The notes under the pieces were generated by a model. It was given only the letters and a program-made list of their open reading frames with translations, had not been told where the DNA came from and searched no databases. The position numbers and the translations under genes are program-made. Of a stretch of DNA of 64,000 nucleotides, positions 53,949-61,571 are shown in pieces (position 1 is the first letter of the stretch; the number at the start of each line of letters is the position of its first letter). The DNA is from Tsukamurella ocularis (GTDB lineage Bacteria > Actinomycetota > Actinomycetes > Mycobacteriales > Mycobacteriaceae). The stretch spans positions 186,001 to 250,000 of the forward strand of contig NZ_JANUCJ010000001.1 in NCBI RefSeq assembly GCF_024807615.1, given 5' to 3'.

Positions 53949-54415
53949 AACCACCGTTCGAGCGCGTCGTCGACGACCACGCCGGCACGGTGCTGCGCGT
54001 CTGCCGCGCGATCCTCGGCCCACACGACGCCGAGGACGCATGGTCGGAGACCTTCCTCTCTGCGCTGCGCGCCTACCCGGACCTGCCGGAATCGGCCAAC
54101 GTCGAAGCCTGGCTCGTGACCATCGCGCACCGCAAGGCCATCGACCAGGTCCGGGCGGCACAGCGGCGCGCCGTGCCCGTCGACAGCGTGCCCGAGCGCC
54201 CCGTCACCGCCGCCCTGCCCGACGGTGACCTCTGGGTCGCCGTGGCGGCCCTGCCCGACAAACAGCGGCAGGCCGTCGCGTACCGCTACGCGGCGGACCT
54301 GCCCTACGCCGAGATCGCCGAGATCCTCGGCGGCACCGTCGACGCCGCGCGCCGCGCGGCCGCCGACGGACTCAAGAAACTCCGTACCACTCGCACCAGG
54401 GAGGAACTCTCATGA
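53945..54415 (+). CDS. Short ECF sigma factor of the repair operon
   Basis: A 156-residue sigma-70 family protein. Region 2 is AGTVLRVCRAILGPHDAEDAW..SALRAYPDLPE..AHRKAIDQVRA and region 4 is LPDKQRQAVAYRYAADLPYAEIAEILGGTVDAARRA. It is shorter than most ECF factors and has no anti-sigma gene beside it. Both flanking genes are alkyltransferases, coupled by GTGA and ATGA overlaps, so it probably drives an alkylation response, perhaps including its own operon. Confidence 0.85.
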   Translation: MKPPFERVVDDHAGTVLRVCRAILGPHDAEDAWSETFLSALRAYPDLPESANVEAWLVTIAHRKAIDQVRAAQRRAVPVDSVPERPVTAALPDGDLWVAVAALPDKQRQAVAYRYAADLPYAEIAEILGGTVDAARRAAADGLKKLRTTRTREELS

Positions 54416-55014
54416 GCGAGAAGATCACCGAAACCCTCTCGGCCCCGGCCGATACCGACGCCCTCGCCCGGCTCCGCGCCCGCCTCACGGCCGACGCGGA
54501 GGCGGACGGCCTGCTCGACATCGCGTACACCGTCATCGACTCCCCCGTCGGCGGGCTGCTCCTCGCCGCGACCGAGCGCGGCCTGGTCCGGGTGGCGTAC
54601 GCCCGCGAGGACCACGACGCCGTCCTGGCGACGCTGGCGGAGAAGGTGAGCCCGCGGGTGCTGCGCGCGCCGCGAAGGCTCGACGGGGCGGCCCGCGAGC
54701 TCGACGAGTACTTCGCCGGCACGCGCACCGCGTTCGACCTGCCGCTCGATCACGCCCTGTCGCACGGCTTCCGACAGCTGGTGCAGAGCCGGCTGCCCGA
54801 CATCGGCTACGGGACGACGCTGAGCTACAAGCAGGTGGCCGAGCTCGTCGGCAGCCCGGCGGCGGTCCGCGCTGTCGGCACCGCCTGCGCCACGAACCCC
54901 CTGCCCGTGGTGGTCCCGTGCCACCGGGTCGTGAAGTCCGACGGCGGGATCGGCCAGTACGTCGGCGGGGTGGAGGCCAAAGCCGCCCTCTTGGAGCTGG
55001 AGTCGGCCGCATGA
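54412..55014 (+). CDS. O6-alkylguanine-DNA alkyltransferase (second copy)
   Basis: A 200-residue paralogue of the first copy with an N-terminal ~40-residue helical extension (TDALARLRARLTADAEADGLL). The acceptor motif is VVPCHRVVKSDGGIG, with YGTTLSYKQVAELVG upstream. The extension, absent in the first copy, could bind the sigma factor encoded immediately upstream and couple damage sensing to transcription (inference). ATGA overlap on both sides. Confidence 0.88.
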   Translation: MSEKITETLSAPADTDALARLRARLTADAEADGLLDIAYTVIDSPVGGLLLAATERGLVRVAYAREDHDAVLATLAEKVSPRVLRAPRRLDGAARELDEYFAGTRTAFDLPLDHALSHGFRQLVQSRLPDIGYGTTLSYKQVAELVGSPAAVRAVGTACATNPLPVVVPCHRVVKSDGGIGQYVGGVEAKAALLELESAA

Positions 55015-55505
55015 GCGGCGCCGTCGATGCCGCCGACTGGGACGCCGTCGTCGCCGAGCTGGACGCGGTGGGCGGCGCGCTGCTCCCCCGCCTGCTGTCG
55101 GACGAGCGCACCGTCGGACTCCGCGAACTGTACGGCCGGGAAGAACTGTTCCGCAGCACGATCGACATGGAGCGGTACCGGTTCGGCGCGGGCGACTGGA
55201 ACGCGCTGCACCGGGATCTGTACGGCGACCTCGTCTTCCCGCTGCAGGTGGTGATCGCGCTCAACGATCCCGGTGTGGACCACGAGGGCGGCGAGTTCCT
55301 GCTGCTCGAGCAGCGTCCCCGCGCGCAGTCCCGCGGCACGTCCTTCACGCTGCTGCCGAGCGGGCACGGTTTCGTCTTCACCACCCGCGATCGCCCGGTC
55401 CGCTCCGCGCGGGGATGGTCCGCGGCACCCGTGCGGCACGGGGTCTCGACGGTCCGCTCCGGCTCCCGCCACACGCTGGCCCGGGTCTTCCACGACGCGG
55501 CGTGA
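55011..55505 (+). CDS. 2-oxoglutarate/Fe(II) oxygenase
   Basis: A 164-residue double-stranded beta-helix protein. DHEGGEFLLLEQRP provides an HxE-type metal pair and RHGVSTVRSGSRHTLARVFHDA the distal His and Arg that bind iron and 2-oxoglutarate. It resembles prolyl-hydroxylase-like proteins commonly found beside alkB and ogt genes. Placed between ogt2 and alkB, so a repair or stress-linked hydroxylase role is plausible. Confidence 0.78.
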   Translation: MSGAVDAADWDAVVAELDAVGGALLPRLLSDERTVGLRELYGREELFRSTIDMERYRFGAGDWNALHRDLYGDLVFPLQVVIALNDPGVDHEGGEFLLLEQRPRAQSRGTSFTLLPSGHGFVFTTRDRPVRSARGWSAAPVRHGVSTVRSGSRHTLARVFHDAA

Positions 55506-55506
55506 C

Positions 55507-56175
55507 ATGGGCTCCGAGATGCTGTTCCCGCCCGACCGGTCCGTGGTCGACCTCGCGCCGGGCGCGTACCTGATCCGTGGGTGGCTCGACCTCACGCAGC
55601 AGGAGTGGATCGTCCGGCGTTTCCGGGAGTGGGCGGCAGGGCCGGTGCCGATCCGCGCCGCGACGGTGCGCGGGCACCCGATGTCGGTGCGCACGGTGAG
55701 CCTGGGCTGGCACTGGCAGCCCTACCGCTACTCGCGGGACGCGACGGACGTGAACGGAGCCCGCGTGCTGCCCTTCCCGGACTGGCTCGTACGGGTGGGC
55801 CGCCGCGCGCTGGCCGATACCGGCCACGTCGCCGACGAGGTCGAGCGGTACACCCCCGACACCGCGCTCGTGAACTTCTATGACGAGCGGGCCCGCATGG
55901 GCATGCACCAGGACAAGGACGAGGTCTCCCGCGCGCCGGTGGTCTCCCTGTCGATCGGCGACAGCTGCACGTTCCGACTGGGCAACACGAAGAACCGGAA
56001 CCGACCCTATTCCGACGTCACGCTTGAATCCGGCGATCTCGTCGTCTTCGGCGGTCCGTCCCGGCTGGCCTTCCACGGCGTCACCGCCGTCCAGCCCGGG
56101 ACGGCGCCGCCCGACTGCGGCCTGAAGACGGGACGGATCAACCTCACCCTCCGCGAGACCGGCATGGAGGGCTGA
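55507..56175 (+). CDS. alkB: AlkB-like DNA/RNA dealkylase
   Basis: Fe(II)/2OG dioxygenase of 222 residues that oxidatively removes methyl groups from 1-meA and 3-meC. Iron ligands are HxD in MGMHQDKDE and a His in FHGVTAV; the RxNxTxR signature RINLTLR is intact. ATG 55507 begins one base after the preceding stop. Last gene of the operon; ends 20 nt from a convergent TetR gene. Confidence 0.9.
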   Translation: MGSEMLFPPDRSVVDLAPGAYLIRGWLDLTQQEWIVRRFREWAAGPVPIRAATVRGHPMSVRTVSLGWHWQPYRYSRDATDVNGARVLPFPDWLVRVGRRALADTGHVADEVERYTPDTALVNFYDERARMGMHQDKDEVSRAPVVSLSIGDSCTFRLGNTKNRNRPYSDVTLESGDLVVFGGPSRLAFHGVTAVQPGTAPPDCGLKTGRINLTLRETGMEG

Positions 56176-56195
56176 GCGCCATCGCGAGCCCCCCT

Positions 56196-56882
56196 CTACA
56201 GGCGAAGGACCGACGTGATCGCGTGCACGAGGGTCGGCCCGATCCGGTCGAGCGTCTCCGGGGGAGACACGCCGACATGTTCGGTGATCAGCTCGATGCA
56301 CGCAGCGACCGCGACGTGCATGCCCATGGTGGCGTCGCCATCGTCGGCGTTCGGACCCGCGCCGAGCGCCGTAGCCAATGGGACCAATGCGGCGACGAAT
56401 TCACCGATCGCCTCGTTGCGCCGCGCTCTGATAGCCGGGCCCGCGCCGAGCGCCTCCAGGAAGAAGACCCGGGTGGCAGCGGGCTCCGACGCGAGCACGC
56501 CCAGAGTCCGCTCGACCCCGGCTACGACGACCGCTCGAGGGTCGGACGGCAGCCCCGTGGGCTCATTGCCCCCCGAGGCTGTGATCAGCACCCGGACGGC
56601 AGCGGCGTAGGCGTCGACGAACACCGCTTCCCGCGAGCCGTAGAACTGGTAGAAGGTCTTGCGCGACACTGCCGCTCGCTCAGCAATCTGCTGCACAGTC
56701 GTGTTCGCGAAGCCGCGATCGGCGAACAGCTCGATCGCCGCCGCCACGATCCGCGTGGTCTGCGCCTCCCTGACCTGGTCCCGCGTGAGGTCGTGACGGT
56801 GCCGGGGTAGGCGCTCAGGCTCCCCACCGGCAACCAATCGCATGATCGCCGACCCGAGTCGTTCATCGACGGATCCGCCCAT
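56196..56882 (-). CDS. TetR family regulator of the adjacent membrane protein
   Basis: A 228-residue TetR protein with a ~40-residue basic N-terminal lead, HTH IVAAAIELFADRGFANTTVQQ and VSRKTFYQFYGSREAVF, and a C-terminal ligand domain. Divergent from the membrane protein at 57063, whose promoter carries two palindromes. ATG 56882 is used, though ATG 56843 (MRLVAGGEPERL) is possible. Confidence 0.84.
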   Translation of the reverse strand: MGGSVDERLGSAIMRLVAGGEPERLPRHRHDLTRDQVREAQTTRIVAAAIELFADRGFANTTVQQIAERAAVSRKTFYQFYGSREAVFVDAYAAAVRVLITASGGNEPTGLPSDPRAVVVAGVERTLGVLASEPAATRVFFLEALGAGPAIRARRNEAIGEFVAALVPLATALGAGPNADDGDATMGMHVAVAACIELITEHVGVSPPETLDRIGPTLVHAITSVLRL

Positions 56883-56957
56883 GAGAACTGATCATAGCGG
56901 CGCCGTCGACGACGTCGCGCGGCGCTGAATCCCGCGGGCACACGACGAGCTGCCCTC

Positions 56958-56986
56958 TTGTCCATTCCAGAAACAATCTGTACCGT
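56958..56986 (+). promoter_or_regulatory. Promoter of the 57063 membrane-protein gene
   Basis: TTGTCC (56958-56963), 17-nt spacer, TACCGT (56981-56986). The -10 lies inside the region bounded by the palindrome arms described next. Confidence 0.5.
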
Positions 56987-57008
56987 CAGTGAAGCACTGT
57001 GTTTCTGG
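56967..57008. promoter_or_regulatory. Nested palindromes, candidate TetR operator
   Basis: CCAGAAACA (56967-56975) and TGTTTCTGG (57000-57008) form perfect 9-bp arms; inside them CAGTG-AAG-CACTG (56987-56999) is a 13-bp palindrome right after the -10. Binding would occlude the promoter. Confidence 0.5.
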
Positions 57009-57062
57009 ATGAGGGACATGTAGTGCTACCCCTCCGATTCCACAACGTCACCAGGAGACCAC

Positions 57063-57770
57063 GTGTCCATCGCACAGCGTTCCAGTCCCGCGGTCGCCGC
57101 ACCGGCGAGCGCCGGAACACCGCATCACCGTGCCGTCGACCTCGTCGCATGGCTCTGTTCCGCGGGAGTGATCGCCGCGACGGTCTTCGTCGTGCTCGTC
57201 TTCCCCGATGCGTCGTCAGCGTCCGCCGTCCGACGCTTCTACGACGAATGGTCCGGCGTCGCCCTCATCGGGATCACGATCCTTACGGCCTTCTTCTTCG
57301 TCCAGGTGTGGTCGCTGGGTTGGATGACGGCGATCATCCGGAGGGCCGAGGGCGAGGGCCCGTACGCGTGGATCACCTTCGGCGCCGAGCTGATGTTCAT
57401 GACAGTGTTCAACGTCGAGATCGGGCTGTGGGCGACCGCCCATCTCCTGCAGGATCGGATCAGTGACGAGTCCCTATACGTCCTGCACGTCGCGGGCTTC
57501 GTCATCGCGGCCCCGGTGACCTTCGCAGGCGTCGCCTACTTCGCGGCGATCGTCGGCCTGCAGCGCACCACCGGCCTCTTCCCGCGTCACGTCGTCGTGA
57601 TCGCGGCGGTCGCCGGCATCGGAAACCTCGGGGCGCTCGGAGGGCTCGTCGCGACGTCCGGGCCGTTCAACCCCGCCAGCGGCGCCATCGCCATCGGCGG
57701 CCCGATGATCGCCTGGATGCTCTGGTACGGAGCCGCTTTCGGCTGGTTCTACCGCCACCGATCCGCCTGA
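57063..57770 (+). CDS. Multi-helix membrane protein of unknown function
   Basis: A 235-residue protein with about six hydrophobic helices (roughly residues 26-47, 66-90, 103-128, 139-163, 174-196, 205-228). No conserved catalytic motif was recognised; a few polar residues (E108, E118) lie within helix 3. GTG 57063 follows an AGGAG site. Divergent from a TetR gene with operator-like palindromes between, a layout usual for inducible transport or detoxification. Function not assigned. Confidence 0.68.
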   Translation: MSIAQRSSPAVAAPASAGTPHHRAVDLVAWLCSAGVIAATVFVVLVFPDASSASAVRRFYDEWSGVALIGITILTAFFFVQVWSLGWMTAIIRRAEGEGPYAWITFGAELMFMTVFNVEIGLWATAHLLQDRISDESLYVLHVAGFVIAAPVTFAGVAYFAAIVGLQRTTGLFPRHVVVIAAVAGIGNLGALGGLVATSGPFNPASGAIAIGGPMIAWMLWYGAAFGWFYRHRSA

Positions 57771-57772
57771 CC

Positions 57773-58396
57773 TCACCACCCATCGACGATGCGATCGGCT
57801 CGCCGAGCCATGGCCTCGATGAGCCGGGCGTTGATCTCGTCGGTGCCATGGGCTCGGGCACACGCTTCCTCGTGCCCACGGCCGAACCGCATGTGCCGCT
57901 CGATGAGTCGCTCGCGGCGCAGCGCGGGATCGATGCGCAGGAACCACACCTCGTCGAGTACGGCGCGGGCGCGCGGCCAGGCACCCGTCTCAGCCAGCAG
58001 GTAGTTGCCCTCGGTGATCACGAGGGGGACGTCCGGCTCCACCTCGATGGCACCGCCGATCGACGCCTCGAGCGCGCGATCGAACCTCGGGGCATAGACG
58101 GTGCCGTCGGCAGCCCGCAGACGGTCCAGCAGCTCGGCGAAGCCGGCGTCGTCGAAGGTGTCGATCGCGCCCTTGCGCTCCCAGCTCCCCTGCCGGCGCA
58201 GAACCGCGTCGTCGAGATGGAAGCCGTCCATGGGCACCAGGACCGCGTCGTCACCGAGCGCGGTCACGAGCCGCTCCGCGAGCGTCGACTTGCCCGACGC
58301 AGGCGCTCCTGTGATGCCGAGTAGCGCGCGCCCCGGACGTGCAGCCAACGCACGGGCCCGAACCAGCAGCTCATCAGCCATCTTGCCGCGTGCCAT
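57773..58396 (-). CDS. P-loop nucleoside/nucleotide kinase family protein
   Basis: Phosphoribulokinase/uridine-kinase-like protein, 207 residues. P-loop GITGAPASGKST, the lid/acceptor motif MDGFHLDDAVL, and VITEGNYLL are typical of the family that includes fructose- and pantothenate-kinase-like enzymes. ATG 58396 has a GGGAG site 7 nt away; ATG 58381 is the alternative and the longer frame is rejected. Ends 2 nt from the convergent membrane-protein gene. Substrate unknown. Confidence 0.82.
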   Translation of the reverse strand: MARGKMADELLVRARALAARPGRALLGITGAPASGKSTLAERLVTALGDDAVLVPMDGFHLDDAVLRRQGSWERKGAIDTFDDAGFAELLDRLRAADGTVYAPRFDRALEASIGGAIEVEPDVPLVITEGNYLLAETGAWPRARAVLDEVWFLRIDPALRRERLIERHMRFGRGHEEACARAHGTDEINARLIEAMARRADRIVDGW

Positions 58397-58474
58397 ATCC
58401 GCGCTCCCGTCTTTCGGTCCGAGGGTATCCATCACAGCGACTCGTGCGGTTGCGGGCGGTCGCGCGCCGGGGGT

Positions 58475-58480
58475 TAGTAT
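58475..58480 (+). promoter_or_regulatory. -10 element of a leaderless small-protein transcript
   Basis: TAGTAT ends seven bases before ATG 58488; no ribosome site lies between. Leaderless geometry. Confidence 0.5.
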
Positions 58481-58487
58481 CGAGGCC

Positions 58488-58586
58488 ATGGTCATCTTCT
58501 TCGAGATCCTCATGGCGGTGGCGTCGGTCGCGATCTTCGCGTTCGCGATCTTCGTGATGTACCGCGTCCTCACCGACGGGCAGTAG
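58488..58586 (+). CDS. 32-residue single-helix membrane peptide
   Basis: [20 protein letters not shown] then [12 protein letters not shown]: one transmembrane helix over residues 3-25 with a short polar end. Only 7 nt separate it from the nitrobindin-like gene on the same strand. The strong -10 with leaderless spacing, and the clean hydrophobic composition, support a real gene. Function unknown; tiny membrane proteins often modulate larger partners. Confidence 0.6.
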   Translation: MVIFFEILMAVASVAIFAFAIFVMYRVLTDGQ

Positions 58587-58593
58587 TCTCGCC

Positions 58594-59241
58594 GTGAGCG
58601 ACGAGGCCACCTCTGACGCCTCCGTCTCCGCCGGTACCGGTCAGGAGGCGCTGGACGCCGCCGTCGAGCGCGCCGAGACCACCTCGTCGCGCAACATCTC
58701 GAACCTCCCCGGGCTGCCGCTCGCCGACGATACGGCCAACCTGCGGCACGGCCCGGATCTGCATTCAGGCCTTCTCGGCCTGCTTCCCCTCGTCGGTATC
58801 TGGCGCGGCGAGGGCGAGGGGCACGACGAGTCGGGCGACTACCACTTCGGCCAGCAGATCGTCGTCAGTCACGACGGCCAGAACTTCCTGTCGTGGGAGG
58901 CGCGGTCCTGGAAGCTGGACGAGAAGGGCGAGTTCTCCGAGCCCGACTTGCGCGAGGCCGGGTTCTGGCGTATCGGCGAGGACGACGAGATCGAGTTCGT
59001 CGTCACCCACGCCAGCGGCATCGTCGAGCTGTACTACGGCAAGCCCGTCTCCCAGACCGCATGGGAGCTCGAGGCCGACGTGGTGATCCGCTCCAAGAGT
59101 TCCCCGCTCGCCGGCGCTTCTAAGCGTCTCTACGGCCTCGTCGAGCAGGGCGGCGCACTCGCCTACGTCGAGGAGCGCATCGACGCCGACGGCGAGCTGA
59201 TCCCCCGCCTGAGCGCCAAGCTCAACCGCTACGCGGGCTGA
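58594..59241 (+). CDS. Nitrobindin-like (FABP-fold) protein lacking the usual heme His
   Basis: A 215-residue protein: ~55 disordered acidic residues, then a ten-strand barrel with [11 protein letters not shown] (the GxWxGxG signature), [22 protein letters not shown] and [16 protein letters not shown]. Nitrobindins bind ferric heme via a His in a C-terminal HL..L motif; here that place reads [12 protein letters not shown], so the axial His seems absent. It may be a paralogue binding something else. GTG 58594; probably co-transcribed with the 32-residue peptide. Confidence 0.8.
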   Translation: MSDEATSDASVSAGTGQEALDAAVERAETTSSRNISNLPGLPLADDTANLRHGPDLHSGLLGLLPLVGIWRGEGEGHDESGDYHFGQQIVVSHDGQNFLSWEARSWKLDEKGEFSEPDLREAGFWRIGEDDEIEFVVTHASGIVELYYGKPVSQTAWELEADVVIRSKSSPLAGASKRLYGLVEQGGALAYVEERIDADGELIPRLSAKLNRYAG

Positions 59242-59700
59242 GTCACCTCCGCACAGCTGGCAGAACGGGGGCGGGTACCCATCCGCACCCGATCAGCGCA
59301 GTCGCCCCCGGCGTGCGGGGCGGGATCGGGTGAAACGGGTCCGGGTAGTCCATCCGCACGCGATCTAACGCCTCTGCGCACGGCCGCTACTCGATGACGA
59401 GATTCTCAGGTTCCGGCGGCAGTCCAGTACGGCGGAGTGCCGCGATGCCGTCGCACATACGGCACCCCATCCGCACGGCCCGGCGTAATACCAGTTCTCG
59501 ATCCCCGCGACGGGGATCCACAGGATGGCGCTGGCGACGACATGGGCGTCGTTCCGGGTATGGCCGGCGCCGTCACCGATCCTCAACGGGACTCGGCAGT
59601 AGGCTTCAGGTTCAGGCGCAGGCTCAATCGTGCGACTCCCACCGGATATCCCGGACGCACAAGGATCGCATATCGGGCCTCGCGGTCACCCCGGGCGATG
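59242..59700. other. Gap with a direct repeat and a possible decayed gene
   Basis: A ~28-bp imperfect direct repeat (GGGTA..CCATCCGCAC.CGATC) occurs at 59272-59299 and 59342-59371. On the minus strand two different frames look protein-like in succession: NDAHVVASAILWIPVAGIE and then MGCRMCDGIAALRR ... PENLVIE with stop at 59387. A frameshifted gene remnant is possible; I cannot name its family. Confidence 0.35.
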
Positions 59701-60666
59701 TCAGGTCTGCGCGAGTTGCGCCAGCCCTTCCGCACGAGTGGTGGTACCTATGTACCCGAGATCGCGGCGGGCCGCCCCGTCGTTGGTGGTGAACTCCCGG
59801 CCGATGAGCCGCACCATCGTGCGCGTCAGCGGCGGATCGCCTGCACCTGGTCGCAGCGCCACGAGCGCCTCCAATAGCCGGCCTGCAATGAACGCCAGCC
59901 GGTACGGCAGCGAACGGACACGGTCGATTGACCGGCCACTCGAGGCTGCGAGCGCTGCGGTGAACTCGCGGAAGCTGACTGTATCGCGGTCGGCGATGAA
60001 GTAGGCGTGGCCTCCTGTGCCGCGTTCGAGCGCGCATCGGATCGCCTCAACCACGTTGTCCACGTGGATGGTCGACGTTTTGTACTCGCCACGATCGATC
60101 AGTGCGAACCGGCCAGAGTCCAATGCCTCGGGGAGCTGGGTCTCGAACGGACCACCGGGACCCCAGATGCCTGGCGGACGAAGGGCGAGCGTCCGGAATT
60201 GTGGCGAGTTGGCCGCGAGCACGACCGCCTCGCCTCGTGCTTTGCTTGCGATGTAGCCGGAGAAGCTGTCCGGGTACGTCGGTGCCGACTCGTCGACGTC
60301 GCGCAGGGGTGTACCGCGGTCGTCCATCGCAACAGCCGCCGCACTGATGTACACGAACGTCTCCACTCCGGCGCGTTGTGCCGCTTCGAGCAGACGTTGT
60401 GTGCCGTCGACGTTCGCCCGGAAGTAGGGAGCTCTCGGCCCCGCGAAGCGGAAGAGCGCAGCGGCGTGGACCACGGCATCGACATCGGGAACCGAGAGGG
60501 AATCTCCGTCGAGATCGCCGAGGACCGGCTCGGCGCCGAGTGCGCGGACTCGCTCGCCTGAGCGTTCAGTCCGGGCGAGGGCGAACACCGTGTGGCCTTC
60601 GTCGACGAGGCTGGGGATGAGGCGGGCTCCAAGGAATCCGGAGCCACCGGTAACGAAGATCTTCAT
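59701..60666 (-). CDS. NAD-dependent epimerase/dehydratase family protein
   Basis: Extended SDR of 321 residues. MKIFVTGGSGFLGARLIPSL is the cofactor motif; ISAAAVAMDDRG with SGYIASKARGEA supplies the YxxxK pair and RPPGIWGPGG follows. Resembles 3-beta-HSD/dihydroflavonol-reductase-like proteins. Its ATG overlaps the stop of the upstream TetR gene (ATGA), so enzyme and repressor are one operon. Confidence 0.85.
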   Translation of the reverse strand: MKIFVTGGSGFLGARLIPSLVDEGHTVFALARTERSGERVRALGAEPVLGDLDGDSLSVPDVDAVVHAAALFRFAGPRAPYFRANVDGTQRLLEAAQRAGVETFVYISAAAVAMDDRGTPLRDVDESAPTYPDSFSGYIASKARGEAVVLAANSPQFRTLALRPPGIWGPGGPFETQLPEALDSGRFALIDRGEYKTSTIHVDNVVEAIRCALERGTGGHAYFIADRDTVSFREFTAALAASSGRSIDRVRSLPYRLAFIAGRLLEALVALRPGAGDPPLTRTMVRLIGREFTTNDGAARRDLGYIGTTTRAEGLAQLAQT

Positions 60667-61220
60667 AAGGGAGTCTTTCTTTCCGAATCGGTGACAATAG
60701 TGCTGATGGTGCTGTCGCGCAGGATCTTTACCACGTCGCGATCTGCGTTTCCCAGTAGGAAAAGGGTTGCGGCGCCATGCGCTGTCGCGAAGATGAGATC
60801 GGTGGCGGCGGAGGTGGTGACACGGAGGCGGCCCTGTGCCGCGATGTCGGCGATGCGCTGATCGAGGACGGCGCGGCCGGCATCCGCCGCAGGAAACGTT
60901 GCGCCTCCCAGGAAGCGGGCCGCCATGGCGGCGTATAGGTTTGGGTGTTCCGCCGCGAATTCGACGTAGTGGTCCCATCCCTGGCGGAGCGCCTCGACGG
61001 GGTCAGTGGCGTAGTCGATCGATAGCTTGCTCGCGAGAAACCGTTGGAATCCCGCGGTGATGGCGGCGCTGAGCAGGCCATCGGCGTTGCCGAAGTGGTG
61101 GTACAGCGTTGGCGCCGCCACTCCCGCCTTCGCGCACACGGCCCGGGTGGACAAGGCCACCTCGCCTCGTTGTTCCACCAGGTCGAGTGCCGCCTCCAGC
61201 AGCGTTGTTCGAGTATCCAC
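60663..61220 (-). CDS. TetR family autoregulator
   Basis: A 185-residue TetR protein: LLEAALDLVEQRGEVALSTR, AGVAAPTLYHHFGNADGLL for the HTH, and a WHG-type C-terminal domain (AAMAARFLGGATF ... FATAHGAATLFLLG). GTG 61220 sits six bases after a TATAGT -10 that overlaps operator one, so it is likely leaderless and autorepressed. Overlaps the epimerase-like gene it probably controls. Confidence 0.86.
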   Translation of the reverse strand: MDTRTTLLEAALDLVEQRGEVALSTRAVCAKAGVAAPTLYHHFGNADGLLSAAITAGFQRFLASKLSIDYATDPVEALRQGWDHYVEFAAEHPNLYAAMAARFLGGATFPAADAGRAVLDQRIADIAAQGRLRVTTSAATDLIFATAHGAATLFLLGNADRDVVKILRDSTISTIVTDSERKTPL

Positions 61221-61226
61221 TCCACC

Positions 61227-61232
61227 ACTATA
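61227..61232 (-). promoter_or_regulatory. -10 element of the tetR-epimerase operon
   Basis: TATAGT on the minus strand (61232-61227), six bases before GTG 61220, lying inside the first operator. Confidence 0.5.
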
Positions 61233-61266
61233 GCGTCGCTACATTACTTTGTATAGCGCCGCTATA
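61229..61266. promoter_or_regulatory. Tandem 15-bp TetR operators
   Basis: TATAGC-GCC-GCTATA (61252-61266) is a perfect palindrome and TATAGC-GTC-GCTACA (61229-61243) a one-mismatch copy, centres 23 bp apart. They cover the promoter of the tetR-epimerase operon. Confidence 0.7.
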
Positions 61267-61372
61267 GCGAGGGTCGGCCCGTTCGTGCATCGAGCGCCGC
61301 GCAGAGGTGGCTCGACTCTCGCCGCGTGGCGGGACCTGGCCGCGGGCTGACCTGCGCTGGCCCCGGAACGGA

Positions 61373-61413
61373 AACAGGCCCCGGGTGCGTGAACATCACG
61401 CGCTCCCGGGGCC
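61373..61413 (-). terminator. Large hairpin between DUF899 and the TetR promoter
   Basis: Perfect 11-bp outer stem CAGGCCCCGGG / CCCGGGGCCTG enclosing GCGTGA-ACA-TCACGC. No T-run. Probably ends the leftward DUF899 (and short ORF) transcript. Confidence 0.6.
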
Positions 61414-61440
61414 TGCCGTATTCCAGGTGGGCGACCGCCG

Positions 61441-61479
61441 TCAGGCGGCGGCCACCTCCTCAGTCCTGAAATTCACCAT
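61441..61479 (-). CDS. 12-residue ORF behind a perfect Shine-Dalgarno
   Basis: ATG 61479 to TGA 61441 encodes MVNFRTEEVAAA. AAAGGAGG (61498-61491), a full anti-16S match, lies 11 nt upstream, and a strong hairpin follows about 28 nt later. The frame is open upstream with EEVNGKEVVRE, so a longer peptide from TTG or another start is possible. Could be a minigene, peptide signal or chance. Confidence 0.3.
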   Translation of the reverse strand: MVNFRTEEVAAA

Positions 61480-61571
61480 TTCTCGGACCACCTCCTTTCC
61501 GTTGACCTCTTCGACGCTACGCGCGCGTCTGGACGTCGGCAACGGAATTATTCGGAGGGCGAACGCACTGG

